Source: Amycolatopsis alkalitolerans
Lineage (GTDB): Bacteria; Actinomycetota; Actinomycetes; Mycobacteriales; Pseudonocardiaceae
DNA: 64,000 nucleotides
Reading direction: 5' to 3'
Assembly: GCF_006152065.1 (NCBI RefSeq)
Contig: NZ_VDFW01000001.1
Span: 248,001 to 312,000 of the forward strand
Part shown: positions 38,700 to 49,143 of the stretch, piece after piece
Layout of the letters: every line of letters starts with the position of its first letter
Position numbering within the stretch: the stretch's first letter is position 1
Made by a program: the position numbers and the translations under genes
The notes under the pieces: model-generated
The model's database searches: none
What the model saw: the letters and a program-made list of their open reading frames with translations, nothing else
Told to the model about the DNA's origin: nothing

Positions 38700-39959
38700 T
38701 CACCGTTTTACGGGTCCACGCAACGCTGTGCGCGCGGCGATCACCATGCCCGCCACGACGAGAACCGAGCCCGTGAGCTGTGCCAGCACGGCGATGTCGA
38801 CGGGGTCACCCGGCAGGAACAGCAATCCCGTCAGCGCTACCGACCCCAGCAGCCACGACAGCGTCGTCGCCCGGTGCATCCCCAGCGCCACCAACGCCGG
38901 CTGCAGCACCTGCGCCACCATCAGCGCGACGGTGCCCAGCGCCAGCCAGCCGAGCAGCACACCCGGCAGCGCGACGCGGGCGCCGAAGAACACGCGCAGC
39001 GCCCACGGACCCAGCGCGAACGACACTGCCACCCCCACCGCACCCACCACCGCGACCGAGGTCAGGATCAGCCGCAGCTTGCGCCGGAAATCGGCGAGGT
39101 CGCCCCGGGTCGCGGCGGCGGTGAGCGTGGGCAGCAGCAGGGCCTGCACCGGCGCGAAGAGGAACAGCGGGATGCGGACCAGCACGAATGCCGACGCGAA
39201 CGCGGCTGCCGTCGCCGTGTCCTCGTCCAGCCGGGCCGACACGATCACCGGCGCCAGATTGGCCACCAGTTGGGCGAGGACGGTCGCCCCGGCGAGCACC
39301 GCGATGGCCGCGGCCATCGCGGTCAGCGATCGCTCCGGCGCGCCCTCGTTCCCGGGCACGCCGCCGCGCAGCGCCGGCAGCCCCGCCAGCACCCCGACGG
39401 CCGACCCGGCCGCGAAGAGCAGCCCGTAGGCCGCGCTCCCCGGCGCGGCCAGCACCGCGACCAGGATGCACGGCAGCAGCCGTCCCACGCCCTCGAACGC
39501 GAGCGTGGCCGCATAACCGCCGAAGCGCCGCTGGCCGCCCAGCAGGCCGCGGACGAGGTACACGGCCGCGGAGGTGGCCGAGCCCAGGACCAGCGCCGCG
39601 AACAGCGCCCAGCGACCGCCGAACGCTTCGGGCACCAGCACCGGCGACACCGCGAGCAGCAGCACGACCACCAGGCCGAGCAGCCCGGCGCCCGCGACCG
39701 TGGCCCGCCGCCGCACGACGTCGGCCGCCATCCCGGAGCTGATGCTCCGGCTGGCCTCCTGCTCGACCGCGGTGAACACACCGGGGCCGATGATGTTGAT
39801 CAGCAGGTAGAGCGAGGCGATCGCGGCGGCGTCCCCGGTCGGCAGCGTGTGTCCGGACAGCGCGAGAAACCCGTACCCGGCGGCACCGACCAGCGCGAGC
39901 CCACCGCCCATCAACGCCGGGGGCCCGAGACGTCGCCGAGCGAACGCGGGTGCGGTCAC
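38700..39959 (-). CDS. Polysaccharide flippase-like MOP-family membrane protein
   Basis: This 419-residue protein has about 12 hydrophobic helices with the MATE/oligosaccharide flippase pattern: a first helix with LALVGAAGYGFLAL, a cytoplasmic basic loop (RGLLGGQRRFGGYA) and PLFLFAPVQALLLPTLTAAATRG in the middle. It would flip lipid-linked glycans made by the adjacent GT2 proteins. The start is a GTG at 39959. The gap to the next gene in the operon is 14 bp. Family assignment is by topology and local motifs. Confidence 0.78.
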   Translation of the reverse strand: MTAPAFARRRLGPPALMGGGLALVGAAGYGFLALSGHTLPTGDAAAIASLYLLINIIGPGVFTAVEQEASRSISSGMAADVVRRRATVAGAGLLGLVVVLLLAVSPVLVPEAFGGRWALFAALVLGSATSAAVYLVRGLLGGQRRFGGYAATLAFEGVGRLLPCILVAVLAAPGSAAYGLLFAAGSAVGVLAGLPALRGGVPGNEGAPERSLTAMAAAIAVLAGATVLAQLVANLAPVIVSARLDEDTATAAAFASAFVLVRIPLFLFAPVQALLLPTLTAAATRGDLADFRRKLRLILTSVAVVGAVGVAVSFALGPWALRVFFGARVALPGVLLGWLALGTVALMVAQVLQPALVALGMHRATTLSWLLGSVALTGLLFLPGDPVDIAVLAQLTGSVLVVAGMVIAARTALRGPVKR

Positions 39960-40110
39960 AGCGCAACGGTACTGGGCTGCTCGTTACCAGTCCGACGGCA
40001 GCCACGGCGGAAACGGGTTTCTACGAGCAGGTCGGCTGCGGACCGTGTCCGCCTGCTTTCCGTCGGACCAGTGACTGGCGACCGTTCGCCAGGGACCTCC
40101 GGCTTGCCGG

Positions 40111-40647
40111 TCAAAGCACCATCCGGCCCGACGCGATAGCCTCCGCGACTCGCCTCTCCGTTGCCGTGCTCTCCTCGTCGGACGTGTCGAGCACATGCGG
40201 CTCCAGCGCGCCGAGGTCGGCGAACTGGTCCCACATGAGCAGGACCGGATGCTCGTCCACCAGCGCGTCCGGTGCCGTCCGGCCCCGCGCGCGAGCCAGC
40301 GCCACCTCACGACGCGGGCGCAGCACCACGTAGTGCACCGGCACATCCGGGTGAAGCCGCGCCTGCGCACGGAAGTGGCCGAGCATCCACGGGCCGACGA
40401 TCCCGTCGACTACAGCGGTGAACCCGCCGGCCGAGTAGGCGAACGCCGCGCCGGCGATGACGTCCATCACCGTCTCGTTCTGCGCGTGGGAGGCCGGTTC
40501 GTACGGCGGTATGGCCCCGGCCACGAGGTAGTGCCAGAAATCGTCGGTGTGCAGGTGGGCGGCTTTGGGGTAGCCACGAGCCACCCGAGCCGCGACCGTC
40601 GACTTCCCGGCGCCCGGCGGACCGGTCACTATCACCACATCAGCCAC
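40111..40647 (-). CDS. P-loop kinase-like ATPase
   Basis: This 178-residue protein has a Walker A GPPGAGKST at the N-terminus, HTDDFWHYL as a possible acceptor/Walker B segment and a lid with arginines (RPRREVALARARGRT). It resembles shikimate/gluconate-kinase-like or AAA_33 proteins that phosphorylate small molecules. Substrate is unknown. Its start overlaps the preceding gene by eight bases, and it ends the four-gene operon that starts with the EamA transporter. Confidence 0.8.
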   Translation of the reverse strand: MADVVIVTGPPGAGKSTVAARVARGYPKAAHLHTDDFWHYLVAGAIPPYEPASHAQNETVMDVIAGAAFAYSAGGFTAVVDGIVGPWMLGHFRAQARLHPDVPVHYVVLRPRREVALARARGRTAPDALVDEHPVLLMWDQFADLGALEPHVLDTSDEESTATERRVAEAIASGRMVL

Positions 40648-41017
40648 GAACGAAGAGCATCGCCTCCTCCGCCACTGGATGCCAAGCCAATTCCGACTCC
40701 GGTGCCAGGGCGAGCCATTCCTTCATCGGCGTGCCCTTGTTGGCGTCGAACCGGATCCCCTCGCCCACCTCGACCAGCTCGTCCACTCTGGACTTCGGCA
40801 GCTTCACCACGAGCCGCCCGCGCACGAACATCGCGAAGATCTTGCCGCGCACCCGCAGCGCGTGCGAGCCGAACCTGCCTCCGGTGCTGCCCGGCGGGGC
40901 CACGTCGGGCAGCCCGGTGAACCGGTCCACCAGATCTTCGAATCGCTCCTCCGGTCCGCCGGCCCGGCCACCACCCCCGGCGGACCCCCTCCGCGTGGCT
41001 CGCCTATCTCCCTTCAC
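40640..41017 (-). CDS. TfoX/YjbR-like small protein
   Basis: This 125-residue protein has a Gly/Arg-rich start and then a compact alpha/beta fold (FGSHALRVRGKIFAMFVRGRLVVKLPKSRVDEL ... GTPMKEWLALAPES). The FAMF...LVVKLP and GTPMKEW features recall the N-terminal domain of TfoX/Sxy and the MmcQ/YjbR family; the two folds are related and I cannot choose. It overlaps the ligase by 14 bases and the kinase by eight. Confidence 0.65.
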   Translation of the reverse strand: MKGDRRATRRGSAGGGGRAGGPEERFEDLVDRFTGLPDVAPPGSTGGRFGSHALRVRGKIFAMFVRGRLVVKLPKSRVDELVEVGEGIRFDANKGTPMKEWLALAPESELAWHPVAEEAMLFVRG

Positions 41018-42536
41018 CGTGCCCGTCTCCCTTCACCGTGGCGCGCACCGCGCCGATCGTGTCCGCTTCGGCCGGGTCCTTGTCCGGGCGGTACCGGACC
41101 ACCCGGGCGAAGCGCAGCGCGAGCCCGCCCGGATACCGGGAACTGATCTGCGCGCCGTCGAGTTCGATCTCGACGACCAGTTCCGGGCGCACGTAGACCG
41201 CCCAGTCGTCACGCCGCGATTCGAGCTCCTGGAAGACTTTCGTCTGCCAGGCCAGCAGCTCGTCGGTCAGCCCCTTGAACGTCTTGCCGACCATGATCGG
41301 CGGCCCGCCGTCCGGATCGCGCGCGCCGAGGTGCAGGTTCGACAGGTACCCCGTGCGGCGCCCGTGCCCCCATTCCGCGGCCAGCACCACGAGATCCAGC
41401 GTGTGCACCGGTTTGACCTTCAGCCACGCACGCCCGCGCCGCCCCGCCGCATACGCCGAATCCAGCGATTTGACCATCACACCCTCATGCCCGGCCGCGA
41501 GCGCCGAATCGAGGATCGCGGCCGGATCGGCCGGTTCGGCCTCACCCGGGATGAGGTGCTCACCGGCCACCGAGCGCAGCGCCGCGTTGCGTTCCGACAG
41601 CGGCGCGTCGAGCAGATCCTGCCCGTCCAGGTGCAGGCAGTCGAAGAAGTACGGCCGCAGCAGCAGCGCGCGAACCTGCTCCTCGCGCGTGCTGCCGAAC
41701 CGGCTCATCGTCTCCTGGAACGGGCGGGGCCTGCCGTCGTCGGTGAGCGCGAGCGTCTCGCCGTCCAGCACGACGGCCTCGCACGGCAGCTCCCGGACCA
41801 GCCGCACCAGCTCCGCGACGTTCTTCGTGATCTCGCGCAGCGTCCGCGTGTACACGTGGACCTCGTCGCCCATGCGATGCACCTGGATGCGCGCACCGTC
41901 CATCTTGTACTCGACGATGGCCTCGGAATGTTCCCGCAACGCCTCGTCGAGCGACTCCGCCGGCGAGGCCAGCATCGGCCGCAGCGGCCTGCCCAGCCGC
42001 AGACCGAACCCGGTCAGCGCCGCCTCACCACCGGTGACCGCGGCGAGCGCCGTCACCGGCAGCTGCCCGGACAGCATGAACGCGCGCCGCACGGCCTCGC
42101 CGGGCACCTCGGCCGCGGCGGCGACCGCGTCGAGCATCACGCCCTCCAACGCACCTTGGCGCAACTCCCCGGTGAGCAGGCGGAAGAGGAACTGCTGCTC
42201 TTCCGCCGTGGCGCGGGCGAACAGCGCGTGCAGCGCATCCACGCGGCGTTTCGCCGATCCGCTGCCCGACATGTCCGCGACCTCGCCCAGCGTCGTGTCG
42301 ACCTCGGCGACCGTGAGCGTCGGCCCGCGGGCGGCGGGCGCGCCGAGCTCGGCCAGCGTGCGCCAGCCCGTCCCGATCCGCCCCTGGCTCGGCTGACCGG
42401 TGAGGAAGGCGACGACGGCCGGCAGTTCACCGTGGCCGGCGCGGTTGATCAGCTCGCCCAGCGTCGCGATCTTGGCCTTGCGCGAGCGCGTGGCGGCGAG
42501 CTCGGCGGAGGCACTGACGACGTCGGCGAGGAACAT
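41004..42536 (-). CDS. ligB: ATP-dependent DNA ligase (LigB-type)
   Basis: This 510-residue ligase has the adenylation lysine K211 in EYKMDGARIQVHR, motif III FFDCLHLDG, motif IV EGVMVKS and motif V AWLKVKP. A helical DNA-binding domain occupies the first 200 residues and an OB fold the end (LVVEIELDGAQISSRYPGGLALRFARVVRYRPDK). It matches mycobacterial LigB (Rv3062) in length. It is an accessory, not the replicative NAD-dependent ligase. The ATG at 42536 gives the family start MFLADVV, but lies inside the tail of the EamA gene. Confidence 0.92.
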   Translation of the reverse strand: MFLADVVSASAELAATRSRKAKIATLGELINRAGHGELPAVVAFLTGQPSQGRIGTGWRTLAELGAPAARGPTLTVAEVDTTLGEVADMSGSGSAKRRVDALHALFARATAEEQQFLFRLLTGELRQGALEGVMLDAVAAAAEVPGEAVRRAFMLSGQLPVTALAAVTGGEAALTGFGLRLGRPLRPMLASPAESLDEALREHSEAIVEYKMDGARIQVHRMGDEVHVYTRTLREITKNVAELVRLVRELPCEAVVLDGETLALTDDGRPRPFQETMSRFGSTREEQVRALLLRPYFFDCLHLDGQDLLDAPLSERNAALRSVAGEHLIPGEAEPADPAAILDSALAAGHEGVMVKSLDSAYAAGRRGRAWLKVKPVHTLDLVVLAAEWGHGRRTGYLSNLHLGARDPDGGPPIMVGKTFKGLTDELLAWQTKVFQELESRRDDWAVYVRPELVVEIELDGAQISSRYPGGLALRFARVVRYRPDKDPAEADTIGAVRATVKGDGHGEGR

Positions 42537-43381
42537 GTCGCCATCATGCCCCGGGGGTACGACAATTTCGCGGGGGCGAGCACGAGGGCCACGGCCGCGA
42601 GGCAGATCCCCAGGCCCGCCAGCCCGAGGACGGTGACCTGCTGGCCGAACATGAACCAGGCGAGCAGCATCGTGGTCGGCGGGGTGAGGTAGAGCAGGGT
42701 CGACACCGTCGTCAGCGAGGTGCGGCGCAGCAGCAGCCAGTAGCAGCCGTAACCGCCGAACGTCGGCAGCACCACGACCCACCCGATGGCGAACCAGAAC
42801 CGGCCGCTGTCCGGTGGCGTGAGCATGCCGATCGCGGCCGCGAGAACGGTGAACAGCACGGCACTCGTCGTGCACTGGATGACCAGCGAATCGGCGATGC
42901 CGGGCTTCGTCCCGCGCCCGATCAGGCTCCCGGCCACGAGCGCGAGCATCCCGCCGAACGGGAGCAGATACGCCCACCACGGCGTGCCGAGATGGCCCGA
43001 GAGGTCTCCGGAAACCACGACGGCGACCCCGGCCAGCCCGCCGCAGAGGCCGATCCACTGGCGGCGCGTGGCCCGGTCGATGACCGCCGAGACGACGGGT
43101 TGCAGTGCCGCGACGAGTGCCGTGGTGCCCGCCGCGACGCCCAGCGCGGCGGCTTCGTACACGCCGAACAGGTAGCAGCACTGGGACAGCAGGCCTACCA
43201 CGATCTGCGAGCCGAGCCACGCGCGTTTCGGCCGCCGCCAGGCAAGCAGCAGCGCGGCCGCGATGGCGAACCGCCAGGCCAACAGGGTGACCGCGCCCGC
43301 GGAACCGGCGCCGAGCGTCGCCCCGGCGAAACCCGAACTCCACAGCAGTACGAAGCCGGCGCCGAGCGCTGCCGTCCACAT
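42449..43381 (-). CDS. EamA/DMT-family transporter
   Basis: This 310-residue protein has ten hydrophobic helices in two EamA repeats (ALGAGFVLLWSSGFAG and, in the second half, STLLYLTPPTTMLLAWFMFGQ). The DMT superfamily exports metabolites or drugs. The last 30 or so residues are Pro/Arg/Ser-rich and lie in another frame of ligB, so the two genes overlap by 88 bases; that tail looks like accidental read-through after a lost stop. GGAGG precedes the ATG at 43381. It is divergent from a TetR gene, its likely repressor. Confidence 0.85.
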   Translation of the reverse strand: MWTAALGAGFVLLWSSGFAGATLGAGSAGAVTLLAWRFAIAAALLLAWRRPKRAWLGSQIVVGLLSQCCYLFGVYEAAALGVAAGTTALVAALQPVVSAVIDRATRRQWIGLCGGLAGVAVVVSGDLSGHLGTPWWAYLLPFGGMLALVAGSLIGRGTKPGIADSLVIQCTTSAVLFTVLAAAIGMLTPPDSGRFWFAIGWVVVLPTFGGYGCYWLLLRRTSLTTVSTLLYLTPPTTMLLAWFMFGQQVTVLGLAGLGICLAAVALVLAPAKLSYPRGMMATCSSPTSSVPPPSSPPRARARPRSRRWAS

Positions 43382-43390
43382 CGGACCTCC

Positions 43391-43446
43391 AGGTATACAG
43401 ATCTGTCTACCTCGGCTAGCGTAACTAAACAGACCGGTATACTGTC
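43391..43446. promoter_or_regulatory. Two operator candidates between EamA and TetR genes
   Basis: One site is the perfect palindrome ACAGATCTGT (43397-43406) within GTATACAGATCTGTCTAC; the other is the related ACAGACCGGTATACTGT (43429-43445), seven bases before the TetR start. Shared ACAGA and GTATAC elements suggest binding by the same dimer, covering both divergent promoters. Confidence 0.65.
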
Positions 43447-43451
43447 AAGGG

Positions 43452-44015
43452 ATGAAGACCTTGACGCCCGCGGCGCAACGGGTGCTCGATGTCGCCGCGG
43501 AGTTGTTTTACGCCAAGGGAATCCACGCAGTCGGGGTGGACACGATCGCGGCCGAGGCTGGGGTGACGAAAAAGACGCTGTACGACCGGTTCGGGTCGAA
43601 GGACGAGCTAGTCGGCCAGTACCTGGCGCAGCGGGACGAGCGCTGGCGCGCGCACGTGCGCGAGGTGGTGGCGCGCAGTCCCCGCACCAGCGCGGTGCGC
43701 AGGCCACTGCTGGTGTTCGACGCGCTCGAAGAGTGGATGGCGCACGAGACCGCGCGCGGATGCGGTTTCGTCAACGCCCACGCCGAGCTGCCCGAACGGG
43801 ACCATCCGGGCCGGCGCGTGATCCAGGCGCAGAAGGAGTGGCAGCTGGCCTACTTCCGCGAGCTCGTGGCGGGCCTGCGCAACCCGGCACGGCTCGCGGA
43901 GTCGTTGTTCATCCTGCTGGAGGGGGCCACCGTCGCGGAGTCACTGCAGGTGGTGCCCGGCGCGGTGGCGAACGCCAAACGCCTGGCGCGTCAGTTGCTG
44001 GAGGCGGCGGCCTGA
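43452..44015 (+). CDS. TetR/AcrR family regulator
   Basis: This 187-residue protein has an N-terminal TetR helix-turn-helix (VLDVAAELFYAKGIHAVGVDTIAAEAGVTKKTLYDRFGSKDELV, about 8-52) and a helical ligand domain. Divergence from the EamA gene and the palindromes between them point to ligand-relieved repression of the transporter and itself. The ATG at 43452 lies a few bases past the second operator. The inducer is unknown. Confidence 0.92.
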   Translation: MKTLTPAAQRVLDVAAELFYAKGIHAVGVDTIAAEAGVTKKTLYDRFGSKDELVGQYLAQRDERWRAHVREVVARSPRTSAVRRPLLVFDALEEWMAHETARGCGFVNAHAELPERDHPGRRVIQAQKEWQLAYFRELVAGLRNPARLAESLFILLEGATVAESLQVVPGAVANAKRLARQLLEAAA

Positions 44016-45413
<1,398 letters not shown>

Positions 45414-45518
45414 GACGCCAGTTTCGCGCAGCGCGACGGCATCCGCCTCGTGTGTTTCGGCACGCGATGTGGCTACGATCTAGACGGTCCCGATCACCGG
45501 CGGAGGGCGGTACACCCC

Positions 45519-46499
45519 ATGGAGCGTTCGGTCGATGTGCTCATCGTCGGTGCAGGGCCGACCGGATTGTTCGCCGCCTACTACGCCGGGTTCCGCGGGC
45601 TGTCGATGGCCGTCGTCGACTCGCTGCCCGAGACCGGCGGGCAGGTCACGGCGATGTATCCGGAAAAGATGATCTACGACGTCGGCGGGTTCCCTGCGGT
45701 ACGCGGCCGTGACCTGATCAAGGGCCTGGTCGAGCAGGCGGCGCCGTGGGAGCCGGGATACCTGCTCGGGCGCAAGGCGGAGCACCTGCGTGACGGCCCG
45801 GACGGCTTGGATGTGCTGCTCGACGGCGGTGACGTCGTGCATGCCGGCGCGGTGCTGATCACCGCCGGCATCGGCGAGTTCACCCCGCGGCCGCTGCCTG
45901 CCGGTGACGGGTGGCTCGGCCGCGGGATGGTCCATTTCGTGCCGTCGCTCGACGTGCACGCCGGGCAGGACGTGGTCGTGGTCGGTGGCGGCGACTCGGC
46001 GTTCGACTGGGTGCTCGCGCTCGAGCCCATCGCGTCGAGCGTGACGCTGGTGCACCGGCGCGCGAAGTTCCGGGCCGCCGAGTCGATCGTGCGGGAGGCG
46101 CGGCAGCGGGGGATTCGCATGATCACCGACGCAGAGGTCACCGAGATGCGGGCCGGCGCGGACGGTGCCCTGTGCGAGGTGCTCGTCACCCCGAAAGGGA
46201 CCGAGGAGCCGGCCGTGCTGCCCGCGCAGACCGTCGTCGCGGCGCTCGGGTTCACCGCGGATCTCGGGCCCATCGAGAACTGGGGGCTGGAGATCGACCG
46301 TCGCGCGATCAATGTCGACTCGACCATGGCGACCGCCCGCCGGCGCGTCTACGCCGCGGGTGACGTCGCCGCGTACCCGGGCAAGGTGAAGCTGATCGCG
46401 ACCGGATTCGGCGAGGCGGCGACGGCCGTCAACAACATCGCGGTCGCGCTCAACCCGGAAGCGCACCTGTTCCCCGGGCATTCCAGCAACGCGGAATGA
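45519..46499 (+). CDS. Ferredoxin-NADP reductase / thioredoxin-reductase-like flavoprotein
   Basis: This is a 326-residue protein of the TrxR-like FNR class. It has the FAD motif VDVLIVGAGPTGLFAAYYAG, the NADP(H) motif VVVVGGGDSAFDW at about 145 and a second FAD motif YAAGDVAAYPGKVKLIATGFGEAATAVNN. There is no CxxC between the domains, so it is not a thioredoxin reductase; this matches bacterial ferredoxin/flavodoxin-NADP reductases. Its ATG follows GGAGGGCGG. It is divergent from fumC with 105 bp between. The partner ferredoxin is not encoded nearby. Confidence 0.87.
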   Translation: MERSVDVLIVGAGPTGLFAAYYAGFRGLSMAVVDSLPETGGQVTAMYPEKMIYDVGGFPAVRGRDLIKGLVEQAAPWEPGYLLGRKAEHLRDGPDGLDVLLDGGDVVHAGAVLITAGIGEFTPRPLPAGDGWLGRGMVHFVPSLDVHAGQDVVVVGGGDSAFDWVLALEPIASSVTLVHRRAKFRAAESIVREARQRGIRMITDAEVTEMRAGADGALCEVLVTPKGTEEPAVLPAQTVVAALGFTADLGPIENWGLEIDRRAINVDSTMATARRRVYAAGDVAAYPGKVKLIATGFGEAATAVNNIAVALNPEAHLFPGHSSNAE

Positions 46500-46532
46500 G
46501 CCCCGGCCCTGGGGTCTGCTGGACCGTGTCGT

Positions 46533-47408
46533 TCAGGCCGACGGGGTCGGGCTGGGCGTGGTACTCGGCGTCGGCGAAGGTGCCGGGCTTGGTGCCGGCG
46601 CCGGGCTCGGAGTGGGCGCCGGGCTCGGCGTGGGGCTCGGGCTGGGCGGGGGCGGCGCGAGCAGTTGCGTGATCCAGCCCGCGTAGGCGACGGCCGAGGT
46701 GTAGATCGACGGCGCCTTCGCGCAGGTCGGAGAGTCGTCGCCGGGACGGCTGGTCACCCCGAGCAGCGCCCAGTGCCCGTCCACCTGCGCGACCTCCGGG
46801 CCGCCGGAGTCACCGAAGCAGGCGCCTGACTTGCCGTCCGGGCTGTCGGTGCACAACTCGACGTCCTTGTTGATCGGCGCCGTGCACCGGGCCGGGTCGA
46901 CCAGATGCGAGTCGAGTTGCTGCAACATCGTGGGACTTTGGCCGCAGCCGACCGTCGGGCAGGTCTGGCCCCAGCCGAGCAGCCGCACGGCGGTGCCGAC
47001 GGTCGTGGCCGTGCCGAGCCCGATCGGCGCGGCCGTCACCGGCGCCGACAGGTGCACCACCGCGATGTCCCCGCCGGCGCCGGACGGGTTGTAGCCGGGG
47101 TTCACGACCAGCCTGTCGGGCTTGGCCACCTCTCCGCCCTGGGTGCGGTCGTTGCTGCCGACCCGGACGGTGAACGACGCCGGGTCGCGGCCCTGCACGC
47201 AGTGCGCGGCCGTGACCACCCAGGACGCCTGGAGCAGCGAGCCGCCGCAGAAGAACTCGCCGCCGGTGGTCTGCAGCGCCGCCGCGAACGGGTAGGGCTG
47301 ATCGGCCTCCGTGCCGCCGACGATCCGGGGTTCGGCGGCCGAACCCGGCTGGACGAGGAAGAGCAGCGCCAGCAGGCAGCCGGCGATGCCGATGAGCGCT
47401 CCCTTCAC
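46533..47408 (-). CDS. Secreted trypsin-like serine protease (S1)
   Basis: This 291-residue protein has a signal peptide ([24 protein letters not shown]), a mature start [18 protein letters not shown] and a complete triad of H69 (TAAHC), D114 (GGDIAVV) and S201 (GDSGGP). Three likely disulfide pairs are present. The last 45 residues are Pro/Ser/Thr repeats ([13 protein letters not shown]), perhaps a wall-spanning linker. GTG at 47408 overlaps the glpX stop by four bases. The mature N-terminus follows the signal region almost directly, so activation would occur with or just after signal cleavage. Confidence 0.92.
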   Translation of the reverse strand: MKGALIGIAGCLLALLFLVQPGSAAEPRIVGGTEADQPYPFAAALQTTGGEFFCGGSLLQASWVVTAAHCVQGRDPASFTVRVGSNDRTQGGEVAKPDRLVVNPGYNPSGAGGDIAVVHLSAPVTAAPIGLGTATTVGTAVRLLGWGQTCPTVGCGQSPTMLQQLDSHLVDPARCTAPINKDVELCTDSPDGKSGACFGDSGGPEVAQVDGHWALLGVTSRPGDDSPTCAKAPSIYTSAVAYAGWITQLLAPPPPSPSPTPSPAPTPSPAPAPSPAPSPTPSTTPSPTPSA

Positions 47409-48466
47409 GGCAACGGCGGCACGTGGTCTTCGTCGCCGGGCTGCCCGTCGAAGTCGATGGACGAGTAGGCACGCAGCTTGGTCAGCCGGTGGTAGCCGTC
47501 GATCATGCGGACCGTGCCCGACTTCGAGCGCATGACGATCGACTGCGTGGTCGCGCCGCCGGCCCGGTAATGGGTGCCGCGCAACAGGTCGCCGTCGGTC
47601 ACGCCGGTGGCGCAGAAGAACACGTTGTCCCCGCTCACGAGATCGTCGGTGGTCAGGATGCGGTCGAGGTCGTGCCCCGCGGCGATGGCCTTCTCCCGCT
47701 CGGCTTCGTCCTTCGGCCACAGCCGCCCCTGCAGCTCACCGCCGAGGCACTTCATCGCGCAGGCGGCGATGATGCCCTCCGGGGTGCCGCCGATGCCGAG
47801 CAGCAGGTCGACACCCGTGCTCGGGCGGGCGGCGGCGATCGCGCCGGCCACGTCGCCGTCGGAGATGAACCGGATCCGGGCGCCCGCCTCGCGGACCTCC
47901 TTGATCAGCTGGTCGTGCCGGGGGCGGTCGAGGATGCAGACCGTGACGTCGGAGACGTTGCTGTGCTTGGCTTTCGCGACCCGGCGGATGTTCTCCACGA
48001 CCGGTGCGGACAGGTCGACCACCCCGGCCGCCTCCGGCCCGACCGCGAGCTTTTCCATGTAGAACACGGCCGACGGGTCGAACATGGCCCCCCGCTCGGT
48101 GACCGCGAGCACGGCGAGCGCGTTCGGCATGCCCTTGGCCATCAGCGTGGTGCCGTCGATCGGGTCGACCGCGACGTCGCACGCCGGGCCGTCGCCGTTG
48201 CCGACCTCCTCGCCGTTGTAGAGCATGGGCGCTTCGTCCTTCTCGCCCTCGCCGATGACGACCACGCCGCGCATCGAGACGGTCGAGATGAGCTGGCGCA
48301 TGGCGTCGACCGCGGCGCCGTCGCCGCTGTTCTTGTCGCCCTTGCCGACCCAGCGTCCCGCGGCCATCGCGGCCGCCTCCGTGACCCGTACCAGCTCCAT
48401 CGCGAGGTTGCGGTCAGGCGCTTCCTTTCGTCTGGCCGAGGTGGGGGACGAGGTGTCGTTCGACAT
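47405..48466 (-). CDS. glpX: Class II fructose-1,6-bisphosphatase
   Basis: This is a 353-residue gluconeogenic phosphatase of the GlpX type. Metal-binding motifs are [11 protein letters not shown] and [12 protein letters not shown], followed by the [25 protein letters not shown] segment. It corresponds to Rv1099c, the main fructose bisphosphatase of mycobacteria, and lies near fumC as there. The first 18 residues (Ser/Thr-rich) precede [24 protein letters not shown], the family start. The trypsin-like gene downstream is translationally coupled to it. Confidence 0.95.
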   Translation of the reverse strand: MSNDTSSPTSARRKEAPDRNLAMELVRVTEAAAMAAGRWVGKGDKNSGDGAAVDAMRQLISTVSMRGVVVIGEGEKDEAPMLYNGEEVGNGDGPACDVAVDPIDGTTLMAKGMPNALAVLAVTERGAMFDPSAVFYMEKLAVGPEAAGVVDLSAPVVENIRRVAKAKHSNVSDVTVCILDRPRHDQLIKEVREAGARIRFISDGDVAGAIAAARPSTGVDLLLGIGGTPEGIIAACAMKCLGGELQGRLWPKDEAEREKAIAAGHDLDRILTTDDLVSGDNVFFCATGVTDGDLLRGTHYRAGGATTQSIVMRSKSGTVRMIDGYHRLTKLRAYSSIDFDGQPGDEDHVPPLP

Positions 48467-48551
48467 GGGGTGCCTCCCGGTTGGGTGCAGGGCGGATGTC
48501 GATTCTCTCAGACCGGGAGGGCGCCACAGGACAATCCCGGCATGGTGAAAC

Positions 48552-48782
48552 TCACTCTGCGTCTTCAGTGTCGTCCTCGACCGACTTCAGCGCCGCTTCG
48601 ATGCGCTCTCTCGCGCCCTCGAGATGGCGCTCGCAGACCTTCGCGAGGTGCTCGCCCTTCTCCCACAACGTCAGCGACTGCTCCAGGGACAGCCCGCCGG
48701 CCTCGAGCTCCCGCACGACCTCGACGAGCTGGTCGCGGGCCTGTTCATAGCCGAGCTCTGTGTTTTCCGCGGCCTCGCTCAC
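48552..48782 (-). CDS. xseB: Exodeoxyribonuclease VII small subunit
   Basis: This 76-residue helical protein has the family core [46 protein letters not shown]. With XseA it forms exonuclease VII, which degrades single-stranded DNA into oligonucleotides. It starts with GTG and overlaps by 38 bases the small gene that separates it from xseA, an unusual separation since the two subunits are normally adjacent. Confidence 0.93.
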   Translation of the reverse strand: MSEAAENTELGYEQARDQLVEVVRELEAGGLSLEQSLTLWEKGEHLAKVCERHLEGARERIEAALKSVEDDTEDAE

Positions 48783-49140
48783 TGGTGCAGACTAGCGCGC
48801 CCGCCAGTGCGTGGTCGTATCCCATGAACGCGCGCGCGAACTCGCTGCCGTCACCGTCGGTGATCGCGTCCTCGATGCGGCCATGCGCCCGCGCGACGCG
48901 CTCGCGGTGCGGAGAACCCGCGCCGAACCACCATCTGGTGCCGGTGTAGGCGGAGGTCGCCTCCGACAGCCGGCGCAGCCACGCGCCGAGGCCGCATTCG
49001 CCGGCATCGGCGCCGGTCAGCAGGCAGGCCCAGCAGGCGTCGGCGGCCCGGTCCGCCTCGGTGGCGCGATGCAGCACGGCGTGCGCACCGGCGTGCACGG
49101 CGGCGCCGGTGGTGAGCGGCAGGAACGTGGGGCTGCGCAC
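48745..49140 (-). CDS. Hypothetical protein between xseA and xseB
   Basis: This 131-residue frame begins at a GTG three bases after the xseA stop. It encodes an Ala-rich soluble protein with a helical start ([30 protein letters not shown]), a paired CxxC-like ACWAC and [25 protein letters not shown]. No family is recognised. Tight spacing to xseA and high-GC codon use support coding; the 38-base overlap with xseB is a mild objection. It could be a lineage-specific accessory of exonuclease VII, but that is guesswork. Confidence 0.6.
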   Translation of the reverse strand: MRSPTFLPLTTGAAVHAGAHAVLHRATEADRAADACWACLLTGADAGECGLGAWLRRLSEATSAYTGTRWWFGAGSPHRERVARAHGRIEDAITDGDGSEFARAFMGYDHALAGALVCTSERGRGKHRARL

Positions 49141-49143
49141 TTC

